From the NCBI RefSeq assembly GCF_035046505.1, contig NC_089822.1, positions 116,329,307 through 116,393,306 on the forward strand: 64,000 nucleotides of DNA, read 5' to 3'. The notes under the pieces were generated by a model. The model saw only the letters and a program-made list of their open reading frames with translations, was not told the origin of the DNA and searched no databases. Of this stretch, positions 23,301 through 35,105 are shown one piece after another; the stretch's first letter is position 1, and every line of letters starts with the position of its first letter. The position numbers and the translations under genes are program-made. Origin of the DNA: Tiliqua scincoides (lineage: Eukaryota > Chordata > Lepidosauria > Squamata > Scincidae).

Positions 23301-26300
23301 CATTCTGATGCATCACATTTAAGGGGGCTGAGACATCAACAACGTAAAACATGCACATCATCTCACATGCCTATCTTCCAAAAGTGTCATGAGGATCACT
23401 TCAGGGCACAGGATGAAAAGATATCTAACATGCAATTTAAAGATGCAAAGAACACTATAAGAATTACTGAGATATACACTGTCTCAGTAATGTGCTAGGA
23501 ACACTAAAAAAATGCAAACACAACATAAATTATGATGATGATCGTGATAACAAGGTAGAGGCACTCACCTGTATATAAACACATAGGATTCTTGGTAATT
23601 GCCCCGGCCCAGCCGAGGGCTAGTGAGGGATCTGTAGGGGCCTGAACCATCAAACCTGATGAAGAGACAATTCTGCTGAATTCAATAATGTTTTATTTGT
23701 AAAACAAACAAACAAAAACATGGCATTTCCCATCCTAGGGTCCTGGCCAGGATATGGATAAGCAGAAAAAGAAGTGACTTGCTAGGCTCTGTAGGGGTAA
23801 AGCCAGGAGCCCCAGGAATCTTGCTTCCTGCATGACCAAATCTGGAAGAAGGAACTTCTAAGGTCAGGGCTTAAGAACCAACTCCTTCCATAAGATATGT
23901 CCCACCCCTTAGACAGGTCATCTGGTAGGGCTCTCCTCTGTGTGACTTCTGAGGCTTAGTTGGCAACAACAAGGGGGAGAGCCTTCTCTGTTGTGGCACA
24001 ATAGTTATGGGAACTCTGGGTGCAATCCTAACTAGCAGGGTCGCAAATGTGCCATAAAGCACATTCACGCCTCCTTGAGGGGAAGCAGGGCCAGTGCTCT
24101 GAGAAGCGCCGGCCTGCAGAGGCTGACATAAGTGTCCGCGCTGGCTTCCCCTCAGATGCTTGCATCGGCCTTGCTGGGCTGACGCAAGTGGAAAAGGTAG
24201 GCAGGGGGAGGTGGGGAGGAGGAGGGAGGGAGGGATTCCTGGGCAGGGGAGGGTGGGCAATGGGCGGCCCCAGGGGCGGGCGGGCAGGGAGTGGGAGGCA
24301 GGGCTGGGATCTGGCAGTTATGCCAGATCCCAACCCCCGTTTCTGTGGAGAACGGAGCGGCTTCAAGTCACTCTGCTCTCCTTGGACTTGTGCCACCTCC
24401 AGACGTGGTGCAAGTCTGAGGAGACCCATTGGGGCCAGCAGCCCTTACCCAGGGGAAAGGGGAAAAGTTTCCCCTTGCCTCTGGCTAAGCTGCTTATGGC
24501 TCCTATCCTGCGCTGGATACAGCGCAAGCCTCCTGGCTTGCCTGTTCCAGCGCCGGATAGGATTGCAACATCTGCCCCTTTAGAACAGGTGTCTCCAAAC
24601 TTTTCAGTATGAGGGCCAGATCATATATTTTACACATATTTGCAGGTCAAAAAAAATCTGTTTTATATGGGGCAGAGTTGAGTGATGTATAGCACACTGT
24701 CTCTGCCTGATCTGTTGTAAAACCCAGTTTGTTATGATTTGTTTATACATGTGCAAAAATGATGTTATTTCCTCACAACGATTGTTTTACAGTATTGTTG
24801 AAAAGCCAACATGCGGAAACCCAATTTGTTTTATCAGCATGGGTGAGGTTAATGTTGAATAATTATGGCTTGATTGGTGCCCAGAGTTCCATAATTATTG
24901 TGCCACAACAGAGAAGGCTCTCCCCCTTGTTGTTGCCAGCAGAGGGCCCAATCCTATCCAATTTTCCAGTGCTGGTGCAGTTGTGACCAGTGGGATGGGC
25001 ACTGCATCCTGTGGTGGAGGGGCAATCACTGGAGCCTTCTCAAAATATGGAAACATGTGTTCCCTTACCATGGGGCTGCATTGTGACTACACTGGAGCTG
25101 GAAAGTTGGATGGGATTGGGCCCTAAGCTTCAGAAGCCACACAGAGGAGGGTCTTAAAGCATATGGCCCAGGTGACTGAAAATGAGAGTTGGGACATCGG
25201 GTCCCCAGGATATGGTAAAATGAGAGGTTAGCCAGGTTGACACCACTCTGGTCATATGGAAAGGAGTGCAGTGGACAGAACTGTACAAGTTAACAGTCTG
25301 CTTGGGGAAAAAAATATTTTAAGTTGCTGAGGGCCAGATAAAATCTAGTGGCAAGCTGGATGTGGCCCCCAGGCCGTAGTTTGGAGATCCTTGCTTTAGA
25401 ACAGGGGTCTCCAAACCCTGGCCCGGGGGCCAGATGCGGCCTGCGGAGAGCCTCTATCTGGCCTGTGGCCAGCCTCTGATCCCCTGAGAGCCTCTAGCCC
25501 AGTTGACTAAACACAACCAGAGTTGCGCTTGTGGGGTGGGGGAATGGGGGTCCATTTAAGTGTGTGCTTTATTTCTTGGGCTGTACTGGTGCTTGGAGAA
25601 ATCCTGGACATTTGAGCCCATTCATTCATTCATTCATTTCAGTCATTCATCTAAGTTCCATCTCTAATGTATTTATTTAAATTTTATATTTAAATTTTTT
25701 CCCCAGCCCTCGACACCATGCCAGAAATTTGATGCAGCCCTTCTACCGAAAAGTTTAGAGACCCCTGCTTTAGAATTAAGGTCTGTTGGACTTCCGACAG
25801 GGACTTAAGACTTGTTGTTGTTGTTGTTTTGGATGGCTCTCTTCACAGTGATTTACAGTTGGTTGCTGCTTTTATTGTTATGTTTTGTATTTTAAATTGT
25901 ATTTTTTAAAGGTATTTTACTGTTATTTTTAATTTGTTTTTCACATTTTTATACCACCCTTCCTCCAAGGAGCTCAGGGTGGTATACATAGTTCCTCCAC
26001 TCCTTTTGTCCTCACAACAACCCTGTGTGGTAGGTGAGGCTGAGAGAGAGTGACTGGTCCAAGGTCACCCAGGCGGTTTTGTGGCTGAACAGAGATTTGA
26101 ACCTGGATCTTCCAGGTCTATGTCCAACAACTGAACACTACAAGGTAAGATATAAATATAAACTTGAGACCGTTCGAGCCAACCACTAATATAACAGCCC
26201 AGATTCTTCCTGGTTGCGGGAACTAGATGATACAGGCACTCATTGCATGCCCTCTGTTAAATTCCCATATCTGCTGTGAATCCCTCCTCATTACTGAGAC

Positions 26301-29266
26301 TGTTAACTGGGCTGCTCACCCCTGGCCCAAATACTTGTGAGTCCTTGAACCTGGCACTTGACACTTTCCATCCAGGGGTGCCCAGAACTCAGAGTGGACA
26401 CTTTTAAAAGCCGGACAGAAGGGCCGCTGGAAGGGAACAGCAGCCACCATCTTGGTTAGCCTCACATTGCACCCCATCACATGGCGCTTTGCTCAGCCGC
26501 GGACCTCCGCAGCCCCGCATCCGGGGCAAAGCTCTACGATGCCACCCCCCGCAGGCTATCACCGCCTCCCATGCAGAAATCCCCCCCCCACTCAACAGAG
26601 GCTCATGGAGCCTCACGCAACCTCCTCCCACGCCGGGGAAACCTCTGTGAGGTTCCCTGGCGCTATAAACTTAAGACATAAACTTCCGCCGCCGTCGGGA
26701 GCCTCAGAGAGGCTTCCGTGGGGTCCTAGCGGCTGGCACCTGGGGTATTTGCCCAAGGGAGGTCTATGGCAGGCATGCAACTGGTTTCGGTGTGGAACCC
26801 AGGGTAGGCTGCCCCCCAATAGCTACACCATTGCTTCCATCTCTTCTCCAGTACTCCATCATCTATTTATACCCTTTGATCATGTTTCACATTACTCACA
26901 GGCAGAGTTGTCCCTTGGGCAGGCAACTGGGATGGCCTCCCTTGGCCCCATGCTATCATGACCAATATATGGCCATAATAAGGGACCCCCACACTGCTTG
27001 ATTTGCCTCGGGCCCGCAACCTGCCTTCAGAGGGCAGCTCTGCTCACACTCACCTATTCAGGGCTGCTAACAAGGCAGGGACTGCCTTTCCTTTCACATC
27101 CATCACTTCTTGTAGGACAGAGATATCACATCGAGAAAGAATCTGTGAAGTGTGGGAGGATAGGGAACAAAAAAGGACAAGTTAGTGTATGTTAGCTAGG
27201 GGCTACTTCCTCCTTCTCTTTGAGTTATTCTCAGCACGACACAGTCATTGGCAGAAGTGTTTTGTTTATGGCAGCCCAATCCTATCCTTCCAGGCACCAC
27301 CAGGTGTAGTGACACCAAAATGACTACCTCTGCATTCAGCAGGACGAGGGAGGCCGCAGTGGAACTAATCACATCTGCGCCAGCTATTTTGCTGGCGCAG
27401 TTGAGAGAAGCCCCATGTTGGGCTTTACAGTCTGACGTGGGAGATAGGATCCAGTGGAGAAGGCCTCCGCCAGTCCCAGGTCGGTCCTATCTGCCTCCCA
27501 TCCTTCCCCACCCTTCCCCTGCCCTGGAACGCCTCCCCCCACCCCAAAAAAATCACACTGCTGCCTGGTAATGTTTTTTTACCCCCAGCAGCCACATGTT
27601 GTTCTCCTGCAGGCGCTGAGGTCCAGAGCTGTCTAGTGCTGGCCCAGTGCCCGTGCTCCCTACTCTCTGGGTACCATAAATGTGCTTTACAGTATGTTTA
27701 CGAAACCTAGTGCTGGCGCTAGGCTCCACCGCCAGTGCTATGGGCCCATAGGAGTGGGCCCCAAAACACAAAACGCCACATTTTGGTGTTAAAAGATATT
27801 TTCCAGAAATTAAAATAGATTACTATTCCAGCTAGAAATAATATTGTGGCTGCATCTGTTGACACTATATCACCTACCTAGTACACTTTTAAAGCATTTA
27901 AAATTAATAAAAATGAGAACTTGGAATAAAAACACAAATCACAAAATCTGTGAAAAATAAAACCATTTTCAAACAGTTATTGGACATTTTTGCTACCACT
28001 GAATGCAATTAAATCTTGTGGCTGAAGACTTGTGTCTTAGAATATCATGTCAGACAGCAGAAAAGATGTGTGTGTGGTGGGGAGATTATTTCAAGTGCAG
28101 AAGCAGCAGGCAGGAGGGGGGTGTTGAATGCTTCCTCTACCCCTTGCTTATCAAGGGTGATAGAGTGCAGCTGTGGATCTCCAGTTGGGAGGGGTAAGAA
28201 CTAGGAGGGGTTAGCAACCAGGCCAACTTCAAGAAGGTTCTGTTCCTCAAGGATTCTGATTGGACAGTCTAATAAGTATAAAGTCACCTCAGTACTATTA
28301 GCATAAGAAGTATAATAATGAGTGCCCAAGGGGTGTGTGGGGTTTTTCCTTCTTGAACAGTTTTTGGGTGCGACATCCTGCATGCATGTGAGCTCCATTG
28401 TCCATCATGGGCACCTGGCCTCATAGGTAGCCCTGGAGCTAAGAGATCTACAAGAGTTACTGACCCAGGTGAGAGATAGCCAGCTAGCTTTATTATTTTA
28501 TTGTTGATATGTTTCCTAGATGTTTATGCCTCTAGCATTTGCTGCCTTATTGTAGAGTGTGTGACCTTATGTACTTAATAAACTAAAATACCTTTTACTA
28601 AGTTGTTTCATTGTCTGTTGGGAACAAAGGTTCAGAATCCTGCCTAGCCATTCAGCAAGCTACCAAGTGCCTGTTGAGGTCTAGTAACTTGAGGACTGAG
28701 GCTTTGATTAAAAAGAGCTCAGCGCCTGCAAGGGATAGTATTAAGCCTAGAGGGTCTCAGTGTCCCTGGACTGAGGCACTGGCACATACAGGGTGGTGGC
28801 AGTACTACTGAACAGGGGGCCTTGCGGGCTTTAGGGTTTGAAAACCAAGAACCCTAAGCACCCAAACCCCCCTTTGTCTACGACAATGGGTTTTTCTAAT
28901 TCATTCTGCTTGCTGCTGCCACACTCTTTCAAGCTTGTTTATATAGACAAAAGTTAGAGGTTGTTCTTTTATGAGCCCTGACTTCATAAAAAAGAAATTC
29001 CCATCATCAGAACCTACAAGCACCAAGACATAATGGAGAAATGAACTTCCTTCCAGCTCCTACTGCTGTTGCAGCCAAAGTGCTTTACCAGGTATCTTCC
29101 TAGGATTATATAGCATACCCACCTTCACAAGAGCATTCATGACATGGGGCTTCTCTGCCTTCGCTTGAGCAAAGCGCTGCGTGTTGAAGGCGCAAATCCG
29201 GAAGGGGAATCCTGCTGGGCACAGCAACAAGAGCAGTAAAATGAGCAGCAGACAGTGGTGTTCCAT
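14340..29266 (-). CDS. DNASE1L1: Deoxyribonuclease-1-like 1 (8 coding exons)
   Basis: This is a Ca/Mg-dependent DNase I-family endonuclease; mammalian DNASE1L1 is reported to be GPI-anchored. Minus-strand coding exons: 29123-29266, 27054-27142, 23569-23655, 22991-23103, 21791-21903, 17284-17441, 16116-16212 and 14340-14516. They total 978 nt, 325 aa, all in phase. A Leu-rich signal peptide precedes FRICAFNTQRFAQAKA. Then come ILSRCDISVLQEV, FDGSGPYRSLTSPRLGRGNY, DVFAREPFIV, LVLIPQHTMP, LGDFNADCGY, THCAYDR and ALEISDHYPVEVEL. The catalytic Glu39, Glu78, His134, Asp168, Asp212 and His252 equivalents and both disulfide Cys are present. The C-terminal 40 residues are hydrophobic (SLLLLTLAML, then FLILGIQMLV), which fits a GPI-attachment signal. 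The order next to TAZ and the AFN-x-Gln-Arg start identify it as the true DNASE1L1. Its introns are filled with repeats. Confidence 0.95.
15154..15652. mobile_element. Tigger-like miniature DNA transposon
   Basis: The ends TACAGGTCCAGCCTATTTAT and ATAATGAGGCTCAACCTGTA form inverted repeats bounded by TA, as expected for Tc1/mariner-superfamily pogo/Tigger elements. No transposase frame is visible. It lies in the last intron of DNASE1L1. Confidence 0.7.
16229..16815 (-). mobile_element. CR1-type LINE 3' fragment
   Basis: It is a diverged copy of the 3' part of the 4884-6300 element. The plus-strand text starts ATAAGAACAGCCCCAATGG and the minus strand encodes MQKRATKMITGLGHLPYEER near its 5' limit. 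It abuts the splice acceptor of DNASE1L1 exon 7 by under 20 bp. Confidence 0.85.
16850..17140 (-). mobile_element. CR1-type LINE 3' fragment, second subfamily
   Basis: The plus-strand text starts CATAAGAACATAAGAAGAGC and continues GGATCAGGCCAAAGGTCCAT. The body differs from the 4884 and 16229 copies (AGGAGGTGGTGCATAACCAT), so it is a separate subfamily. Confidence 0.75.
17535..17705. mobile_element. 180-bp miniature element with CAATCCTAACC ends
   Basis: It starts GGGCACAGTCCTAACCAACT and ends GTTGGTTAGGATTGCGTC. Internally it carries TTTCCAGCACG, TTACCTTGAGGAGGCCTCC and GGCACAGCTATG. It belongs to the family at 24944, 31917, 38087, 39383 and 42443. Confidence 0.75.
20580..21020 (+). mobile_element. 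L2-like LINE 3' end
   Basis: The plus strand carries a decayed C-terminal end (text AACATTATGGAACTCCTTCC, which encodes a form of LWNSFP). A T-rich 3' UTR follows, ending CACCTTGGGTCCCTTCGGGG and AGGCAGGATAGAAATA. It lies in intron 5 of DNASE1L1. Confidence 0.65.
21132..21373 (-). mobile_element. CR1-type LINE 3' fragment
   Basis: The plus-strand text begins CATAAGAACATAAGAACAGC and runs through CTCACAGCAGCCCTCCAAAT to TGGATTTTTCCTCCAGAAA. It is the 3' UTR-side end of the same CR1 group. Confidence 0.8.
22560..22725 (-). mobile_element. MIR-like CORE-SINE, degraded
   Basis: It contains CTCACAACACTGTGAGGCAG and AAATTTGAACCTGGGTCTGA, the same order of blocks as the SINEs at 25930 and 38565. 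Confidence 0.55.
24018..24570. mobile_element. GC-rich non-autonomous DNA element, about 550 bp
   Basis: It begins GGGTGCAATCCTAACTAGCA and ends CGCCGGATAGGATTGCAAC. Shared blocks with 11108 include ATGTGCCATAAAGCACATTC, AACGGAGCGGCTTCAAG and TTTCCCCTTGCCTCTGGCT. It inserted at the edge of an L2-like fragment (23890-24017). Confidence 0.75.
24588..25397. mobile_element. hAT-type element with nested L2 fragment and MITE
   Basis: The outer ends are ACAGGTGTCTCCAAACTTTT and TAGTTTGGAGATCCTTGC. Inside lies an L2-like fragment (about 24870-25160), itself split by a 181-bp miniature element at 24944-25124 with ends GGGCCCAATCCTATCC and GGATGGGATTGGGCCCT. That makes three layers of insertion. It lies in intron 2 of DNASE1L1. 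Confidence 0.7.
25400..25775. mobile_element. hAT-type miniature element
   Basis: The ends are AACAGGGGTCTCCAAACC and GTTTAGAGACCCCTGCTTT, inverted with respect to each other. It holds a short (CATT)n run at 25620. It is placed head to tail with the element at 24588. Confidence 0.7.
25930..26140 (-). mobile_element. MIR-like CORE-SINE
   Basis: The plus strand reads CCTCACAACAACCCTGTGTG, GGTCCAAGGTCACCCAGG and GAGATTTGAACCTGGATCTT. This is the complement of a tRNA-derived head and CORE region, with an L2-like tail at the low-coordinate side (TTTTTATACCACCCTTCCTC). Confidence 0.75.
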
Positions 29267-31360
29267 CCCTAGGAATCCAATATGATTCTTCCTATAGGCA
29301 GGTTCTGTGAGAAATAATGAATGAGAAAAGGAAAGACAAGCAGACTGATTGAGGAGCTGGTGGTGAGGGGAAGAAAGAGTGCTTGCAACAGTGGCTATTC
29401 AGGAGACCTCTGGACAAAACTAAATATAGAGATGAGTGCTACCATAGACATTTCAGGCTCAGCTACAGGAAACCCCCTCCGTATCTGCTTTCGGCAATTT
29501 ATTCAGAACATTACTGAACTGTCTTTCTTCTAAAAGTATCCCAGGTGGTTCAGAAGAGCACTTAAAAAAACATGAAAACAATAAAAACATGTATTTTTCT
29601 TAAGGACACAGTTACAGCAAGGAGTGACCTTGATCATTCTTTATTCAGCAGGATCGGAAACCAAAGGTCTGGACAAAAAGGAATGCTTTTATCTGCTACC
29701 TTAAACATGAATGGAGGTAGCCCAACAAACTTTTCCAAGTAGGAAACATGTTCTGGAAAGGCAGTACTGCCACTGAAACAGCCCTACAACAAATATGACA
29801 TCTTACATCCCTCCTGGAAGTCACCTCGACTCAAGCAAGCTCTTTTCTGCGGACAGGACAAAGTTCAAGCTTGAGGGGGCCCTTAGCAAAATACCTTCCT
29901 ATCTGGTTGCTCCCTAAGGCTTATGCAGGGAGAGCTTACCTAAGTACTGCCTGATGGTTGGGTTGTTTTGAGGAAGCAGCAATGGAGCCTTGAATAAAGT
30001 CTGAGGAGAAATCTGAGGACCTAGAAAGGCGATATATAAATACCTGTATTATTATTTATTTATTATCAGGCACTCTCTCCCATCCACAACTGGGGCCTTT
30101 CCTCCAAAGCCCCTGGCAATGATTTATGTGGCCACCTGGGGAAACCTTCCATTTGCATATGGAATGGGTAAATTACTTGCCACCATGAGGATGTGGGCAC
30201 AGAAGGTTTGGAATTGGCCATGGGCCCTCCTGAGCCTCTTAAGGCTGGCCCTAGGCTTAGGACCCCCATTGCCCATGTGCCAGCCTCTGAGCCTCCCACT
30301 CTCCAATGTTCTAGCTCAGCACTTCCCTCCCCTCCACACTTCTTTTTTACGCCAGCTTTGTTGTTATTGTATTGTGTTGTTGTTGTTATACTATTTTTAT
30401 CTTGTGGGTCTCAATAGAGTGTTGTCTTAAAAAGTGGGTGCTGGTGTTAAGAAGTTTGGGAAGCACTGCCATAGATGCTAGAAGTAGAAAACTTTAATTT
30501 CTTAAAGTTATGCCATCTATGGCATCTATCATGCCATCTATCATAGATGGCATCTATGCCATCTATGGCATCTATCATTAATCAATGATGTGTTTTATAA
30601 GACTTTCCTTGGGATAAGCCCTGTTGAACACAATGGGACTTACATCGGAGTGGACATGCATAGGACTGCCTTGTTACATGTTAGGTTTATGACCCTATCC
30701 TATGGACCAGCTGCACCACCATTCCACACAGCTGGGCCACCATGACAAGCAGCAAGCAGCCACAGTTGCACGCCAGCAGCCTCCTGAAAGGTCCAGGTGC
30801 TAGTAAGCTGGCACGGAAGTGGGCAGTGGGGGGTAGATGGATTGGAGAGGGGGAGGAATGGGGTGCAGACTGGGCAGCGATGAGGTATTGTCAAGGAGGG
30901 GAAGAGGGTGGTATAGGCAGCAAGAACTCTGCCAGTATCGCTTCTTCCTACCCAGCCTTCCCAGGTTCACCTTCAGGGATATACTTCCTAGATCCACTGC
31001 TGGCACAGGTCCATGTAAACTAATTGTGACCACAGAGGCTTATCATAGGCAACAAATGTTCTAGGCAACAAATAGTTCTAGGACTATTCCCCTGGAAGGA
31101 GGCACATTCCAATTGTGTGGCTGTATCAGTCATATAGGATTGGGCAGTGTTCATATGTGTGTTCACTCAGAAATAAGTCCTACTGTCTTCCATTGGACTC
31201 GCTCCCAGGAAAGTAAGCTTAGGATTTCAGTCCTGCCCCTAAGATTTTAAAATTAACCAATTAACATTACAGAAATCAGAATGCTTATTTTGGATTATTG
31301 TTTTTGCAAGGACTAAATCTGTAACTTTTTATAACCAGCACAAAAGTATTGGGAGACTCA
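29267..31360. other. DNASE1L1 presumed 5' UTR intron, no coding content
   Basis: Just upstream of the DNASE1L1 start codon the minus strand has acceptor-like sites (ATTCCTAGGG), so the start codon exon is probably preceded by a non-coding exon. The stretch holds the end of a hAT-type element at 30420-30475, a small run of repeated CATCTATGG units at 30505-30590 and a short 'ACTCAGAAGTAAG' element at 30610-30672. I see no other gene. Confidence 0.5.
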
Positions 31361-31364
31361 CAGC

Positions 31365-31545
31365 GCAATCCTGTGCATGTCTACTCAGAAGTAAGTTCCA
31401 TTAGAGTTAATGGGGTTTACTCTCAGGAAAGTGTGGATAGGATTGGGCTGTCAGGCTGCAATCCTAACCACACTTTCCTGAAAGTAAGCCCCATTGAATG
31501 AAATAGGACTTACTTCTGAGTAGATCTGGTTAGGATTGTGCCTTC
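31365..31545. mobile_element. Two adjacent short 'ACTCAGAAGTAAG' miniature elements
   Basis: The first copy (31365-31452) runs from GCGCAATCCTGTGCATGTCT to GGATAGGATTGGGCTG. The second (31455-31545) is the reverse orientation, from GCTGCAATCCTAACCACACT to TTAGGATTGTGCC. They lie back to back. Confidence 0.65.
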
Positions 31546-31916
31546 AAAGGTAAAGCATCCAAGCACTAAATTCATAGATGAAGGAGAAAAACTGTCCCCC
31601 AACCCTGCCGTACTTCTGTTGTCTTTGGTTTGTTTAGTCATGTTCCAAAACTGTTACGTTGTTTTGTAATGGGCAGCTCTTCACTTGTATTTGCAAAGTC
31701 TGAAAATCAGAATTAAAAAAAAATATATGTGCAGCCACTGGTTACATATTTTTCAAAAGCCTAATCTACTCTTTCACACAATGCATATAACCAAGACACT
31801 TTATAAATGTTTTTTAAACAGTTTTATCTTTTCCTTGCACATGTCTTCTGAAGATACTTCCCACAAGAAATAAGTGTTGGTTCCTTTTTGGTGGGCAGTC
31901 CTGCTCCTATGTAAGG

Positions 31917-32097
31917 GTCCAATCCTATCCAACTTTCCAGCACCAGTGCAGCCACAATGCAGTTCTGAGGTAAGGGAACAAACATTCCCTTGCCTTGAGG
32001 GAGGCCTCTGTGACTGCTTGCCCACCTAAGAGTGCAACACACACCCCATTGGCACAGCTGCACCAGCACTGGAAAACTGGATCGGACTGGGCCCTAA
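31917..32097. mobile_element. 180-bp miniature element with CAATCCTATCC ends
   Basis: It starts GGTCCAATCCTATCCAACTT and ends ACTGGATCGGACTGGGCCCT. A second, shorter relative follows at about 32135-32205, ending AGGACTGGGCCCT. Confidence 0.75.
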
Positions 32098-32329
32098 GTC
32101 AACTAATACGTCCCACGTATTTCAATGAAGCAAAACTGACCGCCCCTCCACCACATTGGCATGGTCGCGACAGGGCTGGGAAGATGGATAGGACTGGGCC
32201 CTCAGACGGCTGTGCGGGGTGCCAGGGCTGGATGCTGCCGTTCTTGGGTGAGCCGGAGGAGCTCTGCAGTTGCCTGTGGCACAGCCCAAGGTGCAGTGCA
32301 ATCAAACCACTCGTCTGCTCAGAAGTCAG

Positions 32330-33085
32330 CCCTGATGATGGGGGGGCGGGGGTTCGGAGGGATCCTAACTACCGGGAAGCGGAGCCTGCCTCCAGTCCAA
32401 GGGGGCTGGCAGTCCTGGTGCGGGGGCGATTTGGCCAGCCAGGCAGAGTTCGGCGGCACCTGCGAGGAACGGCAGGGAAGGCCAAGCAGCCGCGGCCGGG
32501 CAGGGGAGCTCCCAGGAGGGGATCGACTCCCAGATCCTCCGAGCCACGCCTGCGCGCACCCCCAAGCAGGAGGGGCTCCGCTGCCTGCCTGCCTGCCTGC
32601 CGGCCGCTTCTTTGCTTCCCACTGGGGCGCTGCTCGCGAGTGCTGCCTCCCCCGCTGGCGTTCCGGGACGGGGACTCCCGCGGAAAGCGCCCCCGCTCCT
32701 GCCTTCCGAGCCAGCCGCGGCTGCGAGAGCAAAGGCCAGGGGAGGGCGCCTTCCACCGGCGTTCCTGCGCCCGGAAAGACTTAGCGTCCGCCCGCCCCTG
32801 CAGCGCCAGCGGGCTCCCCCAGCGAAGAGTCTCACTCACCGCATCCGAGCGGCAGCCGGTCCACTTCGGGCTGACGGGGCGGCCTCGGAGAATCAACCCC
32901 CAGCAAGAGACGGTGGGAGGAGGAAGTGGCCGCTGCGGAGCCGCCCGGGACTGGCTCAGAATGGGGAACCCGGCAGGGCTCACCCGGAGCGTGTCCAGAG
33001 CACGTCCCGCCTCACCGAGGAACCACAGCCCGCCCGGCTGCCCGCTGTCCAGGCCAGCTGCCCCCCCTCCCCAGTCAAGGCCTGC
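32330..33085 (-). promoter_or_regulatory. CpG island with probable DNASE1L1 non-coding first exon
   Basis: It is dense in CG dinucleotides, unlike its surroundings. On the minus strand a strong donor, GGATGCG/GTGAGTGAGAC, lies at 32839-32838, so a 5' UTR exon ending at 32840 would splice to the DNASE1L1 start-codon exon at 29266. Assignment to DNASE1L1 is an inference from orientation and position. Long open frames across the island have no family resemblance. Confidence 0.65.
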
Positions 33086-33118
33086 CAGGAGGAAACACAT
33101 TGGCCTAAGTCTCTAGGG

Positions 33119-34768
33119 CAGTGGTTCCCAAACATGTTAGCACCAGGACCCACATTGTAAAATGACACTGTATCAGGACCCGCCTCGTTTTACCAGACTC
33201 TTTAAAAAGTATAATTCTACCTGCTGCTCAAACCTGTTTTTATCATCGTGGGGGGCTGCCTTCTGGAGCATTTGCTGAGCTCCATGTTCATCAGATCCAA
33301 GCATTCTGGTGGCCTTGCATCCCCCTTTGCCTAGCCTTCAATAAGAGATGAGGTGCATCTACCTACTCATGAGTAATCGTGAACCTATGGCTCACTTTCG
33401 CTTTCCATGGGGATCAACACATTTTCCTTGTCAGATACTTCATTCTTGAGTTTGTTTCAGCCTGCATTCATTGGATTGGGACCATTCTGGGGACATTGCA
33501 TTCCCCTCAGTCTGTCCTTCAAAGTGGACTGAGGCACATTTGTCTATGCCCAAACCCCAGCCATTTGCAGAATCCCAATCCCAATCTGACCCACGGGGGA
33601 ACCCCTAGTCTTCAATGAGCCTCTGGCCCTCCAGAAACTTGCTGGAGTCCGTGTTGGCCCAACACAACTACTCTCAGCATGATGGTGACTGTTCAACCTC
33701 TTGCATGAGCTGTGGGATGAGGGCTCCCTCCATTGCTTGCTATTGCACATCTGTGATGCAGCAGCGGCAGTGACAGAAAGGCCAACCTTGCTTTGTGCAA
33801 GGCCTTTTATAGACCTTCATTCATTCAAATAAGTTCAATCTCTAATATATTCATTTATGTAAATTTATTAAAATTCAAAATGTTAATTAATTCTCCCGCC
33901 CCATCCCTGACACAGTGTCAGAGAGATGATGTGGACCTCCTGCCAAAAAGTTTGGACATCCCTAGTCTACTCATTTGTAAATGTGCATATGCTGTTCCAT
34001 TTCAGTTTCCATAGGGCTCAATAAATTTTTCTTGTCAGCTTTATATTTTTATTTATTTATTTTAAAAGACTTCTACCCTGCTTGTCCTCTGCTGAAAGCA
34101 GATGCACAAGGTGGCTTACAAGCTATTGATTAAAATAATAACAATACAATGTACAACAGAGTAAAAAATAGAAAATATAATTTTCTTTTCAACAAAAGAA
34201 AAAGGAAATACAATGGGGGGGACACCAAGTGGAGGAGGGCAAAAATAACTCAAGGGACTGCTATAGATCCGAGGAGGCAGACATCCCAAAAGCAAAACGA
34301 AACAAAAATGTTTTAAGCCCTTGCCAAAATGCTATGAGGGAGGGGGTAGATCTTAATTCCCCTGGTAGGGAGTTCCATAACTGTGGCACCACTACTGAGA
34401 AGGGCTGTGCCACCATCCCACTAACTTGGGAGAAAGGTGGTACATGCAGGAAAGCCCCCTCAGATGACCTAAGAGGGCAGGCTGGAATATGTGGGAGAAG
34501 ACAGATATCCTAAACCATGAAGGGCTCTAAAGGTCAAAAACCAGCACCTTGAATTGGGCCCAGAAACAAATGGGCAGCTAATGCAGTCGCCGAAGCAGTG
34601 GTTCAGGAGAATCATACCGCCTAGCTCCAGTAGCCACCCTGGCTGCTGCATTCTGCACTAGTTGTAGCTTCCGAACCTCCAAAGGCGTCAGATTCAGGAC
34701 CTACCAAAAATTGGGATTATGACCCAGTGGTGGGTTGCAGCCCACAGTTTGGGAACCACTGCTCTAGG
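33119..34768. mobile_element. Split hAT-type element filled with other repeats
   Basis: The opening GCAGTGGTTCCCAAACATGT at 33119 and the closing CCCACAGTTTGGGAACCACT near 34740-34765 are the two inverted ends of one family. Between them lie the end of another hAT-type element (about 33500-33970, closing AAAAAGTTTGGACATCCCTA) and a LINE-like fragment (34035-34700, with GGCACCACTACTGAGAAGGG and CCAGCACCTTGAATTGGGCC). Confidence 0.5.
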
Positions 34769-35105
34769 GTCAGGGAGGAATTTGTGGCAGCACAATATTA
34801 CGTAATGCCAGCTGGTTTGTACATTACCCCCGTAATGATGCAAACCCTTACTTCTGAAATGCCAGTCTGAGTGGCATAGGATATAGTGTAGTAGGATCTC
34901 ATAAACAATAAACACGCACTGTACAAAATCTCACTCACACCCTACTTGTTTAGAGAAAATGCAGCTCGCCTGAAAAGCTTTTTTTGTTTTGCTGCCTGCC
35001 TCTGCCAAACTAGGGAGGATGTTAAGCATCTGGCATTGGCAGACATGTCTGGTGGGTTGCATTCAGCTTGTTGGGTCACGGAAGTGGTACAGACAGCAGA
35101 CAAAC

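Noticed and set aside
31995-33116. Open frame of 373 codons over the CpG island, plus several overlapping long frames on both strands
   Set aside because: It is long because CG-rich DNA has few stops. The product is Arg/Pro/Ala-rich with no domain, and at least four frames are open at once.
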